A stretch of 64,000 bases of DNA from Variovorax beijingensis (GTDB lineage Bacteria > Pseudomonadota > Gammaproteobacteria > Burkholderiales > Burkholderiaceae_C), in NCBI RefSeq assembly GCF_003951285.1, contig NZ_RXFQ01000015.1:95818-159817 (forward strand), written 5' to 3'. The notes beneath the pieces are model-generated. The model saw only the letters and a program-made list of their open reading frames with translations. It was not told the DNA's origin and ran no database searches. The translations under genes and the position numbers were made by a program. Shown piece after piece: positions 51,155 to 60,868 of the stretch; position 1 is the first letter of the stretch; each line of letters opens with the position of its first letter.

Positions 51155-53754
51155 GTCGCGCTCTCGATGTTGTTCTTCTTGTGCGGTGGGGCCGCCAGCC
51201 ACGCGGCAAGCCCGTCGCGGCGCATGCACTCGGCCAGCGCGAGCTGCAGTTGCGCGCCTTCGTGCAGGTCGTGTTCGGTGGTTTCGTAGTGCATCTGGTA
51301 GAGCGCCTGGCCCTCTGTTTCGCCCATGCCATGCAGCGCGGCAATACGGCCGGCCAGGTCGGACGTCTCTTGCGGCTTGAGGCGCGTGAAGGCCTGCCGC
51401 AGGTCGGGCAGATGCGCCACGAAAGCCTCGGCGTCCCAGCCCTGCACCAGGCCGTCGAGGCCTTCGAGCAGCGCGGGCAGCCGCAGCAGCAGTTCAGGCG
51501 CCGCGGCCATCACCCCGTTGAGAAAACGTACCGCCTCGCGCGGCTGTGCGCCCGCGCCGAAGCGTTGCCGCACCACGGTGTCGAGTGCGTTCTCGTCCCA
51601 GTGTCCATCGAGGTACAGCAGGGCCGAAGCAGCGCCGGCCACCGCGGGCGCGGCCGACGCACCGGTCGCGAATCGTTCGAGTTGCGTACGCAGCAGGTCG
51701 AGGTCGATGGCACCGTCGCCGGCTTCTCCCGGTTCGCCTTGCAGCGAGGCCAGCAGGCGCCCAAGCTCGCGCAGTGAAAGCAGTTGCTTCACCGCGCCCG
51801 CCTCACCTTCTTCTGGGCACCCGCCCACATCGGGCAGCAGGAACAGCGCCGCGGGCCACACACGCTCCAGCAGGCTGCGCAGCTGTGGATGCTGCTGCAC
51901 GCCCAGCGGCTCCCGCGCACGCCAGAGCGTGACGAGCCGATGCCCGCACTCGACCACCGAGCCGAGCGAGGCATCTTCGTCGAGGTGGGTGGAAAGCATC
52001 GAGAGCAGCTGGGGCAGGCGCGACTGCAGCCCGACCATGCAGGCGCGCAGCAACAGCGCCACGGCCGCGCTCGCGCTGCGTCCGCGGCCCTCGTCGGACA
52101 GCGCGATCTCTTCCTTGCGCAGCTTGACCATGCAGACGGCCTCCACGCTGGCGCCATCGCCCGCCAGCTCGATCAGCCGCGCCTCCACCAGCGGCGACCA
52201 GGCGGCGCGCCACTCTTCGAACAGCAAATGCAAACGGCTGTTGCCAAGAAAATCCGGCCCCGCGAGCCAGGTGCCGAGCCCCGTGTCGAGGTAGGCCATG
52301 GCATGGAAGAAGCGGCTGCGCTCGCGGTGCGAAGGCTTGCGATAAAGATCCAGCCGCGCCATGCGCGCGGTGCTGTCGTCCAGCCGCACGCCGGCCTGGC
52401 GGGCGAGCCTGCGCGCGTCCTCGATCAGCGGCGGCGAGCCTGCCGAGGGCGGCACGTCGCCGATGCGCGTGCCGCTCAAGAAGTTGCGCAGGTCGGCGGT
52501 AAAGCCGCGCGTGCCTTCGTCGATGGCGCCCTTGATGAAGCAGGAGCGGATTGCATCGAGCAGGTCTTGCCGGCCCGGACCGGCATTGCCGCGCAGCGCC
52601 GCGAGCCGCATGGCCTGCGCGGCGGCGGCCTGCACCAGTGCGGTAGACACCGCATCGGCATCGTCCTGCGCGCGGGTCTGGCGCGCAAAGCGGGTCAGGC
52701 TGTCGAGCGCCACTGCGGTGAAGGGGTCGGCCTCGCCGGCTTCGAGGCGTTCCCACACCTGCTGGTAATAGCCGGGCGACGGCATGCCCGAGGCATAGCC
52801 GTTGAGCGCGTCGAGCCGCTCGAAGCTGTAGCGGATCAGCCATGCGTTGTCGGGTGCGTCCTTGCCGGCGGGCGCCTTCGAGGGCTTGGCCTTTTGCCAC
52901 TGGTTGACCAGCTCGAGCGTGTGAAAGCCGCCGGTGACGACCACGATCGGCCCCTCGACCTCGTTGCGCCAGCGACGGATGTGCGCCGCCATGTGGCGCT
53001 CCCGCGGCAGGCTCAGCTCGGCCTCGAGCACCTCGGGCTCGTAGTCGAGCCGCGCCATGGCGCACCAGCTGAACACGTCGGAAAAGAAGGCGCGCCAGTG
53101 GCCGAGAGCGGCCGACGTGCGCAGTTCGAACAGGCGGTCCCACAGCTCCTGATGGTCGACGCAGCCGAGCTGGGCGGCCATGGCGTTGAGGTAGCGGCTG
53201 TGCGCGAAATGGCGCTCTTCCATCAGGCTGCGCGCTGCGTCGCGTGCATCGCCTTCGTCGCCCTCGTCGCCTTCGTCGCGATGCCAGGCCTTGTCGTTCC
53301 AGGGAAGATCGATCAGCCCCAGGCGCGCGCCGAGCGCCGCGCCTTCGCGCACCGCAATCCACTCGGGGCTGTAGTCGCAAAACGGAAAGAACGACGTGCG
53401 CGACTCCGTGCGCGTCTTCTCTTCCGAGTCGGGGTCGTCGACCGGAACCTGCCGGGTGCTTTGGCACAGCCATGCAACGGGGGCGATGGTTTGCGGGTGC
53501 TGCAGCAGCGGCAGCAGTGCGTTCAGGTCGTCCGGTCCTTCAATCAGCACAGCCGCCGGCCTGACCTCGCGCAGCAGCGCCCTCAATGCGAATGCACAGG
53601 CCGGGCTGTGGTGCCTCACAGGCACGAAGAACACGCCCTCGCCGTCCTCGCCGAACAGCCGGCCACGCGCGGCCTCCAGCCCGGCAGGCAGAACGCTGCC
53701 TGCTTCTGCAACTACTGCCACAGCGCACGTGCCGCGTCGTGAAAGGTCTTCCAT
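51151..53754 (-). CDS. DUF5682 family protein (YehM-like)
   Basis: 867 residues. The conserved start is VFFVPVRHHSPACAFALRALLREVRPAAVLIEGPDDLN (about 40-80), the motif pattern of DUF5682, found beside MoxR-type ATPases. His-His-Ser-Pro and the EGPDD acidic motif could form a metal or catalytic site, by analogy with other proteins having an early H and GPxD; that is inference. The rest is helical with many Leu/Ala, without transmembrane helices. It overlaps the AAA gene stop by 43 bp, so translation is likely coupled. In E. coli the equivalent yehM is next to yehL. Cellular role unknown. Confidence 0.8.
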   Translation of the reverse strand: MEDLSRRGTCAVAVVAEAGSVLPAGLEAARGRLFGEDGEGVFFVPVRHHSPACAFALRALLREVRPAAVLIEGPDDLNALLPLLQHPQTIAPVAWLCQSTRQVPVDDPDSEEKTRTESRTSFFPFCDYSPEWIAVREGAALGARLGLIDLPWNDKAWHRDEGDEGDEGDARDAARSLMEERHFAHSRYLNAMAAQLGCVDHQELWDRLFELRTSAALGHWRAFFSDVFSWCAMARLDYEPEVLEAELSLPRERHMAAHIRRWRNEVEGPIVVVTGGFHTLELVNQWQKAKPSKAPAGKDAPDNAWLIRYSFERLDALNGYASGMPSPGYYQQVWERLEAGEADPFTAVALDSLTRFARQTRAQDDADAVSTALVQAAAAQAMRLAALRGNAGPGRQDLLDAIRSCFIKGAIDEGTRGFTADLRNFLSGTRIGDVPPSAGSPPLIEDARRLARQAGVRLDDSTARMARLDLYRKPSHRERSRFFHAMAYLDTGLGTWLAGPDFLGNSRLHLLFEEWRAAWSPLVEARLIELAGDGASVEAVCMVKLRKEEIALSDEGRGRSASAAVALLLRACMVGLQSRLPQLLSMLSTHLDEDASLGSVVECGHRLVTLWRAREPLGVQQHPQLRSLLERVWPAALFLLPDVGGCPEEGEAGAVKQLLSLRELGRLLASLQGEPGEAGDGAIDLDLLRTQLERFATGASAAPAVAGAASALLYLDGHWDENALDTVVRQRFGAGAQPREAVRFLNGVMAAAPELLLRLPALLEGLDGLVQGWDAEAFVAHLPDLRQAFTRLKPQETSDLAGRIAALHGMGETEGQALYQMHYETTEHDLHEGAQLQLALAECMRRDGLAAWLAAPPHKKNNIESAT

Positions 53755-54833
53755 TGCGCGTCGCGCTTGCCGCGTTCGCGCACGACGGTGTCGAAGTAGT
53801 GGCGCACGCGCTTCACATCGTCGGTGCTGTCCTTCAGAACAACGCCTTGCAGCTGGCCCGCGATCTCGCGCGCGGTGAGCCGGCCGCCGTTGAAATGGCG
53901 CGCCTGCAGGGCCGCCGCATAAGCCACGTTCACGGCCTCGGCCGTGGACATCACGGCATCGAGGCCCTTGATGGCGGTGCCATCCTGCGTCTGGCCCGCG
54001 CGCAACTCCTGGAAGGTGGTAACCAGCAGCGCCACCACGTCGCGCGGCACCTCGACCGGCGACTCGCCGCCGCCTTCGAGTTCGCGCTTCAGCTGGGCCA
54101 TCACCAGTTCGACTTCGAACGAATGGTCCCGGATGGGCTTGACCGTTTCGAAGTTGAACCGACGCTTCAATGCGGACGACATCTCGTGCACGCCGCGGTC
54201 GCGCAGGTTGGCCGTGGCAATGATGTTGAAGCCGCGCTGTGCATAGAGCCGGGCATCGTCGCCCAGTTCCGGAATCATGAGCTGCTTGTCGCTCATCAAC
54301 GAAATCAGCACGTCCTGGATCTCGGGCGGGCAGCGCGTGATTTCCTCGAAGCGCACCAGCTTGCCCGCACGCATGGCCTGGTAGAGCGCAGAAGGCACCA
54401 GCGCGCGCTGGCTCGGCCCCTCGGCCAGCAGCAGCGCGTAGTTCCAGCTGTACTTGATGTGGTCTTCGGTGGTGCCGGCGGTGCCCTGCACCGTAAGGCC
54501 CGAATCACCGCTGACGGCGGCTGCAAGCAGCTCCGAGAGCAGCGACTTCGCGGTGCCCGGCTCGCCCACCAGCATGAGGCCCTGGTGGCCCATGAGCGTC
54601 ACGATGGCGCGGTCGACCAGCGGATCGTCGCCGTAGAACTTGCGGCTCACCTGCAGCTTCTCGTCGCCGAGGATGAAGCGCCGCACCGCGCGCGGCGAGA
54701 GCTTCCATCCGGTGGGCCGCGCATCGGTGTCGGCCGCATGCAGCCGCGCGAGCTCGTCCGCATAGCGTGCCTCGGGGGCAAGGCGCACGGCCTGGGTCGC
54801 GGGGGAAGAAGACGGTGATGTGCCGGTGCTCAT
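53712..54833 (-). CDS. MoxR-type AAA+ ATPase, YehL subgroup
   Basis: 373 residues from the ATG at 54833, between the DUF4132 stop and the conserved helical start; the frame to 54950 is longer but runs into the previous gene. Walker A GEPGTAKS (92-99), Walker B-like LVRFEEI (161-167) where the usual Asp-Glu is Glu-Glu, sensor 1 NIIATANLRDRG (205-216), arginine finger ALKRRF (223-228), and TVQGTAGTTEDHIKYSWNY, the subgroup insert. It should be a chaperone-type motor working with a VWA protein; the VWA gene is at 60868. Part of a five-gene operon with SWIM, DUF4132 and DUF5682 genes. Confidence 0.9.
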   Translation of the reverse strand: MSTGTSPSSSPATQAVRLAPEARYADELARLHAADTDARPTGWKLSPRAVRRFILGDEKLQVSRKFYGDDPLVDRAIVTLMGHQGLMLVGEPGTAKSLLSELLAAAVSGDSGLTVQGTAGTTEDHIKYSWNYALLLAEGPSQRALVPSALYQAMRAGKLVRFEEITRCPPEIQDVLISLMSDKQLMIPELGDDARLYAQRGFNIIATANLRDRGVHEMSSALKRRFNFETVKPIRDHSFEVELVMAQLKRELEGGGESPVEVPRDVVALLVTTFQELRAGQTQDGTAIKGLDAVMSTAEAVNVAYAAALQARHFNGGRLTAREIAGQLQGVVLKDSTDDVKRVRHYFDTVVRERGKRDAQWKTFHDAARALWQ

Positions 54834-54876
54834 GATGATGTTGCTGCTGGTTTTTCTGTGGGTCGGCGCGCCGGGC

Positions 54877-57800
54877 TTACCACGGCATCTTCTTTTCCCA
54901 GCCCGCGTCGAACCCGGCGCAGGCCTGTGCAATGGCCAGGTAGTCGGCATAGGCCTCTGCCAGGAGCACTGGCGGCACGCTTGACAGCGGCAGCGCCCGG
55001 TCGCTGTAGCCGCGGGTCTTCATGTCCTCGAAGCCCAGCGTCTTGAGCGCCGCGGGCACGTTCTCTTCCGGCAAGGTGTTGCCCGAGAACTCGATGGCCA
55101 CGCGCACGCCGGCCGACGAAAACTCCTTGGTGTACTGGTAGAAGAAGCCGCCGTCCTCGGCCTGCGCGCGCTGGTAGCCGAGCTTGGCAAAGCTGCCGCG
55201 CAGCGTGAAGGTGTCGCTGATCCAGCCCAGCCTGTCGTTGATTTCGCTCACCGGCTGGCCCTTGTCGTCGATGAACGCGACCGCCGGCGGCTTGCGCGTC
55301 ATCTGCGCGAAGAGCGGCATCAGCTTGTAGTCCTTGAAGTGCCTGTTCCACGCGGCCGCTGTGCCTTCGTCGACCAGCGAAGCGTGGCCCAGGCGCAGCT
55401 GGCTGTCGGCCGCAAGCTCGACCTCGTCGTCCTGCGTGTCGATCAGGCTGCCGTCCTCGGTGGGCCGGAAGCTGCCGCGCACCGCGCCGTCCGCATCCAG
55501 TTCGAGCCACACGAGCCGCTGTATCAGCCGCCCGGCAATCGGGTGCCGGTGCAGGTATTCGCGCCACTCGGCCTGCGGCCAGGTACGGCCGGTGCACATG
55601 GCTTCGAACAGGCGCGCGGTCTGCAGGTCGATGACCTGCTTGAGCTCCTTCTTGCTGGTCGAAAACTGGGCCTTCGCATCCTTGATGAGCGCGGGGTCGT
55701 CGTTCTGGCGCGGCTCGGGCAGGGCTTTGACGATCTTGCCTTCGGGGTTGCGCAGTTCGGGCTTCATCGCGGCGTCGAGCACCACGGTGAAGATGCGGTC
55801 GCCGTACGCGAGCTCGAGCTTGCCGGTGTCGTCCAGGCCCGCGGTGGGAATGGTGCGGTCGGCGAGCTGGTCCTGCGTCCAGCCGTTGCGGTCGGCAATC
55901 TGCTGCACCAGCGCGCGCGCCTTCTCCTGGACAGAGGCAGTGCGATAGCGGCGCGATATGCCCAGCAGCAGCTGGATCACCACCGGGTCGTTGCCCGGTG
56001 CCACGCCTTCGAGCATGGCTTCGATCTGCGAGCGGCGCTGGTAATGGTCGCGCATGTACTGCTGCAGCAGCGTGACGACCTCGTGCCCCGGCGCATGGGC
56101 GGTCAGGGCAAGCGTGCCTTTTTCGCCAATCGCGCTGCCGAGGTATTCGCTCATCTTCTCGCGCTTGCACTCCTCGAAGACCTGCTCCTGCGTCTTCTGG
56201 AAGTCGGCTTCGTAGTACTGCTTGTGCTCGGCCTTCGCGTTCTGGTAGCGCTGCTGGTTGCCCTGGTAGCGCTGCGGTGCATGGGCGTTGGCATGCGCAA
56301 TGCCTTCGTCGAGCGTGGGGTGGCGCGTGTCGTGCGCAATGAACTGGCGCAGCACCAGGCTGCCGACGGCCTGCCGGCTGGCTGCATCGAGCAGGCCGAG
56401 GTAGCGCGTGAGCAGCGCGTTGCCGCCCGGCTCCTTGAGCTTGCAGGCGAGCACCACCCACCAGCGCACGATCTCGGGCTCGACCGGGCTGCCGTCCAGC
56501 CATTTGCAGGCGGGCAGCGCGTCGAGAGAGAACCACGCAAGGCCCGCCGGGGGCTTGGCCTTCAGGCCCTTCTTCGCCTCGGCCAGAAGAATCGCCGGTG
56601 CAAGGCGTGCGGAGATGTCGTCGCCCAGTGCCTCGAGCGCCGTGAGGTAGGCCGCGCGCACGGTCTCGCGGGTTTCCTTCTCGAGCGCCTTGGTAATGGC
56701 GGGCACGGCATCGGCGTACTTGAGCTCGGCCAGCCAGTTGGCGGCCTCGATGCGCACCTCGCTCTTGGTGGAGCCGAGCGACTCGACCACGCGCCGGCCG
56801 ATGTCGGGCAGCATCGACAGTGCCTTCTGCGCGGCTGCGCGGTGCGTCTTGCCTTCGCCGAGCGCCAATTCCATGACCCGCGGCAGCCAGCGCGCCTGCA
56901 CGGTCGGAAAGACCGCCAGCGTGCGCAGCGTGGCGTTCAGGTCGAGCTGGGTCTGGCGGCCTTCGCGCTTGGGCGGCGCGACAAGGCCCAGGCCTTCGTC
57001 GATGTACTCGGGGTGTTCCGCGAAGAAGGGCCACACGCGGTCGGCCGGCAGCACCTCGACCGCTGAGGCTTGGTTCCAATATTGGTAAAGCGCGGTGTGC
57101 GCCACGTCGTCGATCGGCATGCCGGAGCGCTTGAGCAGCTCGGCCAGCGCGCGCAGGTCGACCGAGCCCACGGGCTGGCGGCCGAGCCACTTGTGGAAAC
57201 CGTCGTCGAACCAGAAGCTGGTCCAGTGGCGCGACACGGCCAGCCAGCGGATCAGGTGCGGCATGCCGAATCCCGGCATCGACTGCAAGCGATTGCCGAA
57301 ACCCACGACCTGCTGCAGCTGGCCGTTCTTCGCGCGGTTCTGGTCGTTCTTGCTGCCCTGCCCGTTGAGCACGCGCACGGCCACGCGCATGTCCTCGTCG
57401 GTGAGCTTCTTGTGGGCGGCGTAGTTGTCCTGGCGCCACTTGTACTTGTACGTTTGCTTGGAGGCCTTGTTCTCCTCGATCTCGGCCTCGGCCGCGACGC
57501 GGTTCTTCTCGAGCAGCTCGATGCGGTTGGCAATGAGCAACTGCACCGCCTCTTCACCAAGCGGAATGTCCTCGAAGGGTTGCCAGGCCGGCGGCTCGGG
57601 CAATTCGAGCTCGCCCGCGTCGCCCGCGGCGTCGAGCCGCGACATGGCCGAGCGGATGGCCTGCTGCACGGTCTTGCTGGTCTCGGTGCCGGCCGCCACG
57701 TCGAGCATCGCGCGCGCGGCGTCACCCGGCAGACGCGCAAGCAGTTCGGCGGCCTGCGTGCGCTGGGTGGTGTCGCCGTCTTTCAGCAGTTGCCCCAGGA

Positions 57801-58704
57801 GTTCGAGCCGCTGCACCTCCGCAATGCCCTCGAGGTGCGGCGTCGCCTCGGCGCGCACCGTCTTGCTGCCGTCGATGGCCAGGCGCAGGAACAGCGGCGC
57901 AAAGTCGTTCAAAAGCGCCTTGTCCTTGCCGATGCGCCTGGCCAGCAGAACGCGGCCCGCAGCCGACAGCTTTGCGGGCAACGCCTCGGTGGCATCGCGC
58001 TGGCTGCGCATGCAGTCGGCGACGGCAGGGGCCTCGACCAGGCCGTCGAGCCGGTCGTGGTACCAGCTGTCCAGCCCCTTGCGCTCGAAGATCTCCTGCA
58101 GGGCGAGATGCGGATCGAGTCCTTCGTGCGCGAGCAAGGCTGCAATGAGATGCACGTTCCACGCGGGCCGGTGCTTGGCGAGATCGCGCTCGGCAGCGTT
58201 GCTGGAGTTGCTCTTGTTGAAGCTCGCGAACACCGCGTCGTTGATGAGGTACTGAAGCCAGTCGGGCACCGGCGCGCCCGGATGCTCGAGCGACTGTCCG
58301 CCGTCGGCTGCAGCAAGCAGCTTGCCCAGTCGCACCAGCACGTCGAGCGCAGGAGCACTGGCATCCACGCTGGCGTAGAAGCGGCCGCGCTGCTCGAGGC
58401 TCTGGTTGCCGATCTTCTCCAGCGCCTTGTTCTGGTAGTTGCTGAAACCCCAACGCAGGCGGCCGGGGGCTCCGAGCAGTTGCCCTGGCTCGAAGGACTT
58501 GGCAGCCTGCAGGTCGAGCAGCACGGTTTCCTGCGTGCCGTCGACCAGGAACGCGGCGGCCTTTTGGGGCAGCTCCTTGCCTGCTTTTTCGAGCGGCTCG
58601 AAGGCCTGCTTCAACAGCTGCGCCTGCTCGCGCGTCAAGCCGTTGGCGGCTGCGGTGCCGGCGCTGCCCGTGACAGCGCCCAAGATCTTGTCCAGAAATC
58701 CCAT
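54877..58704 (-). CDS. DUF4132 protein (YehI/MolR-like) with HEAT-like repeats
   Basis: 1,275 residues from the ATG at 58704 (AGGAG 8 bp upstream). E. coli YehI (MolR) is of similar size. Long helical scaffold with HEAT-like repeats (about 360-450, RAEATPHLEGIAEVQRLELLG; about 640-720, EVRIEAANWLAELKYADAVP), a charged coiled-coil stretch near 440-500, and the DUF4132 C-terminal domain (about 1,000-1,250, GKLELAYGDRIFTVVLDAAM; FDEGTAA and WISDTFTLRG). No catalytic site is obvious; MolR has been linked to molybdate regulation on old genetic evidence. It is the largest gene of the operon and probably the scaffold for the ATPase and VWA parts. Confidence 0.85.
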   Translation of the reverse strand: MGFLDKILGAVTGSAGTAAANGLTREQAQLLKQAFEPLEKAGKELPQKAAAFLVDGTQETVLLDLQAAKSFEPGQLLGAPGRLRWGFSNYQNKALEKIGNQSLEQRGRFYASVDASAPALDVLVRLGKLLAAADGGQSLEHPGAPVPDWLQYLINDAVFASFNKSNSSNAAERDLAKHRPAWNVHLIAALLAHEGLDPHLALQEIFERKGLDSWYHDRLDGLVEAPAVADCMRSQRDATEALPAKLSAAGRVLLARRIGKDKALLNDFAPLFLRLAIDGSKTVRAEATPHLEGIAEVQRLELLGQLLKDGDTTQRTQAAELLARLPGDAARAMLDVAAGTETSKTVQQAIRSAMSRLDAAGDAGELELPEPPAWQPFEDIPLGEEAVQLLIANRIELLEKNRVAAEAEIEENKASKQTYKYKWRQDNYAAHKKLTDEDMRVAVRVLNGQGSKNDQNRAKNGQLQQVVGFGNRLQSMPGFGMPHLIRWLAVSRHWTSFWFDDGFHKWLGRQPVGSVDLRALAELLKRSGMPIDDVAHTALYQYWNQASAVEVLPADRVWPFFAEHPEYIDEGLGLVAPPKREGRQTQLDLNATLRTLAVFPTVQARWLPRVMELALGEGKTHRAAAQKALSMLPDIGRRVVESLGSTKSEVRIEAANWLAELKYADAVPAITKALEKETRETVRAAYLTALEALGDDISARLAPAILLAEAKKGLKAKPPAGLAWFSLDALPACKWLDGSPVEPEIVRWWVVLACKLKEPGGNALLTRYLGLLDAASRQAVGSLVLRQFIAHDTRHPTLDEGIAHANAHAPQRYQGNQQRYQNAKAEHKQYYEADFQKTQEQVFEECKREKMSEYLGSAIGEKGTLALTAHAPGHEVVTLLQQYMRDHYQRRSQIEAMLEGVAPGNDPVVIQLLLGISRRYRTASVQEKARALVQQIADRNGWTQDQLADRTIPTAGLDDTGKLELAYGDRIFTVVLDAAMKPELRNPEGKIVKALPEPRQNDDPALIKDAKAQFSTSKKELKQVIDLQTARLFEAMCTGRTWPQAEWREYLHRHPIAGRLIQRLVWLELDADGAVRGSFRPTEDGSLIDTQDDEVELAADSQLRLGHASLVDEGTAAAWNRHFKDYKLMPLFAQMTRKPPAVAFIDDKGQPVSEINDRLGWISDTFTLRGSFAKLGYQRAQAEDGGFFYQYTKEFSSAGVRVAIEFSGNTLPEENVPAALKTLGFEDMKTRGYSDRALPLSSVPPVLLAEAYADYLAIAQACAGFDAGWEKKMPW

Positions 58705-58798
58705 GCGTTCTCCTCGTTCTCCTGCGCGCTCATTTTGGCAGTTGGGCGTGACGCTTCGGCCAGTTCGCGGCCTGCAGAAACAACCGAAGCCAAAGGTT

Positions 58799-60868
58799 CT
58801 AAGTCGGCTGCGCCTTCCTTTGCTCCGGCAAGCCGTCGAGCTCGCCAAGCAACTGGCACAGAAAGCCCAGCTTCAGCAGCGGCACCGCGGCCGGCGAAGC
58901 GAGGTGCGCACGCAGCGCACTCGACAGCACCTCCAGGCCGACAGAGCCTGCGCGGTCGAGTGCATCGTGCAGGCGCTGCCGCTGCGCCGCGGTCAATGCC
59001 ATGCGCCCGGTGGCGGCCTGCGTCTCGGTCACTTCTGTCAGGGGAGCGAGCAGGCGCGCCGCCAGCGTGGGCGCACCCACCGGCACCGCCTGCCGCTGCT
59101 GCTGCCGTGCCTGGAGCATGCGCAGGATGCGGTTGGCGAGCGACGTCGTGCGCGCGGCCTCGTCGGCAAAGTCGAGCGGCACCGCCTGCAGCGCCTTCTT
59201 CGCGTTGCTGCTCAGCACGGCGATTGGCATCAGTTCGGTGCTCGCGGCAGAGCGCTCGATGCGCACCAGCACCGCATGCACTGGGGCACGGCGCGCGGCA
59301 AGGCGGTCGAGGTTGTCGACGCGCTGCCGGTGCTCCGGGCCAACGGGAATGCCAAGCCGCAGCCACCGGCCCGCGTCGTCCTGCACCAGCCAGTCGAGGC
59401 GCTGCTGTGCTTCGTCGAGCACCGGCGGGCGCGTGTCCGATGGCCGCAGCAACACTGCGTCGAAAGGCTCGGCCGCAAGGCCGGTGGCGGCGCGCAGGCG
59501 CTCGCCGAGTTCGGACCAGTTGCCGCAGCCGATCGACTTCAGGCGCGGGTCGTCGGCCGTCCACGCAGGCAGGGGCTGGGCACGCGTGGTGCCGCCGAGC
59601 GCCAGGCGGCCGTCTTCGGCGAGGCGAGGTTGTTCGAGGCGCAGGGCCGCTTCGCACACGCTCTGCGCGGCGCCCGCGCCGGACCACAGCGCGTTTGCGG
59701 ACCATGCGCTGCCGCGCGTGAAGGCGGTGTCGCTTCCGTCGGGCCGTGCGAGCGAGGCCTGCAGCACGCGCGCACCGGCCAGGTCCCAGAACGCCACGGT
59801 GAGCCCGCGCGCGCCGCCGCGCGTCTGCCACCAGTGCGCACCGAGCGGCAGCAGGTCGAGTGCGGCCGATTCGTCGAAGTCGCGCTTGAGCCGGCCGCGC
59901 AGTGCCACGGCGAGTTCACCCTCGGCCCGCGCGAGCGCAGCGCACAGCGCATGGATGCGCGCCATGAGCGCGAAGGCGTCGCGCTCCTCGGCGCGGTGGT
60001 CGCGCCGCACCAGCAGGTCGACCGTGCCGCCAAGGTTGCGCAGCAAGGCGGCCAGGCGCGGCAAGCCCTCGCCGCGCGCGGACATGTTGAGCGCCAGGAG
60101 GCGCGCCGACGTCAACTCGCTCACGTGCGAGAGGCCGCCTGTCAGCAGCTCTTCCAGCATCGACTCCACCTGCAGCAGGAACGCACGCTCCCGCTCGCCC
60201 AGGCGCACGGTGTCTTCGACCGGCGCGGGCCGCGCGCTCTCGGGCCATGCGAAGGGCTGCCCGTGCGCGCTGCGCAGCGCGGCAATGGCGATCAGGTGCA
60301 CCGCCTTGCGTTCCGCGGCAGGCACCTCGGACACCATGCCCGCATAGCCCGCGCCCGCCACCCAGCGGCAGGAGGCGCCGAGCTCGGGCAGGTCCATGAC
60401 GAGCGCCCCGCCCTGCACCCGCCATTCGACGACGCTGCTGGCGGCGGCTGCGGCGCGGCGCACGGCAGCCACGCCCGCGGCCTTGAAAAGCGCCGCGGCA
60501 TCGAGCGCGAGGATTTCCGCGAGCGGGTCCGTACCGGGCGGTGCCTGTCTGTCTTGCTGCTCGTCCGAATGCGCGCCGGCTGGGCTGCCTGGCGCGGCCG
60601 GCTCCAATGCGCGCAGCCACAGCGATGCGCTCAATATGTGCTTGCAGATGCCCGGTGCCGGGCAGTCGCAGCGCGCCTGCTGCGGGCCGCGTGCATCGAG
60701 CTGCACACGCTGGCCGTCGGCCGTCACCACCCCAGCTTCGGTGCCCTGCTCTGCCCATGCGATCTTGCCCGCCTCCACGTCCTTTGCGGCGCGCCGAAGC
60801 AAGCCAGGGTTGGCGAGCGTGGCCAGTGTGTCGTCGTCGTAGGCGCGATAGCCGTCGTACCAGGCCAT
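58799..60868 (-). CDS. SWIM zinc-finger protein (YehQ-like)
   Basis: 689 residues from the ATG at 60868, which overlaps the VWA stop by 1 bp (TGATG). The SWIM zinc finger is near the N-terminus: Cys67, Cys69, Cys75, His77 (RCDCPAPGICKHIL), a CxCxnCxH ribbon thought to bind DNA or protein. The longer frame to 61345 runs through the VWA gene and is not used. The rest is helical with no second motif; it may be an adaptor. It lies 94 bp before the DUF4132 start. In E. coli yehQ is next to yehP (VWA). Confidence 0.85.
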   Translation of the reverse strand: MAWYDGYRAYDDDTLATLANPGLLRRAAKDVEAGKIAWAEQGTEAGVVTADGQRVQLDARGPQQARCDCPAPGICKHILSASLWLRALEPAAPGSPAGAHSDEQQDRQAPPGTDPLAEILALDAAALFKAAGVAAVRRAAAAASSVVEWRVQGGALVMDLPELGASCRWVAGAGYAGMVSEVPAAERKAVHLIAIAALRSAHGQPFAWPESARPAPVEDTVRLGERERAFLLQVESMLEELLTGGLSHVSELTSARLLALNMSARGEGLPRLAALLRNLGGTVDLLVRRDHRAEERDAFALMARIHALCAALARAEGELAVALRGRLKRDFDESAALDLLPLGAHWWQTRGGARGLTVAFWDLAGARVLQASLARPDGSDTAFTRGSAWSANALWSGAGAAQSVCEAALRLEQPRLAEDGRLALGGTTRAQPLPAWTADDPRLKSIGCGNWSELGERLRAATGLAAEPFDAVLLRPSDTRPPVLDEAQQRLDWLVQDDAGRWLRLGIPVGPEHRQRVDNLDRLAARRAPVHAVLVRIERSAASTELMPIAVLSSNAKKALQAVPLDFADEAARTTSLANRILRMLQARQQQRQAVPVGAPTLAARLLAPLTEVTETQAATGRMALTAAQRQRLHDALDRAGSVGLEVLSSALRAHLASPAAVPLLKLGFLCQLLGELDGLPEQRKAQPT

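Noticed and set aside
54877..58704. Reading the DUF4132 gene as a molybdate regulator
   Set aside because: The MolR name in E. coli rests on old genetics; no DNA-binding or molybdate-binding motif is visible here and no mod genes are in the window.
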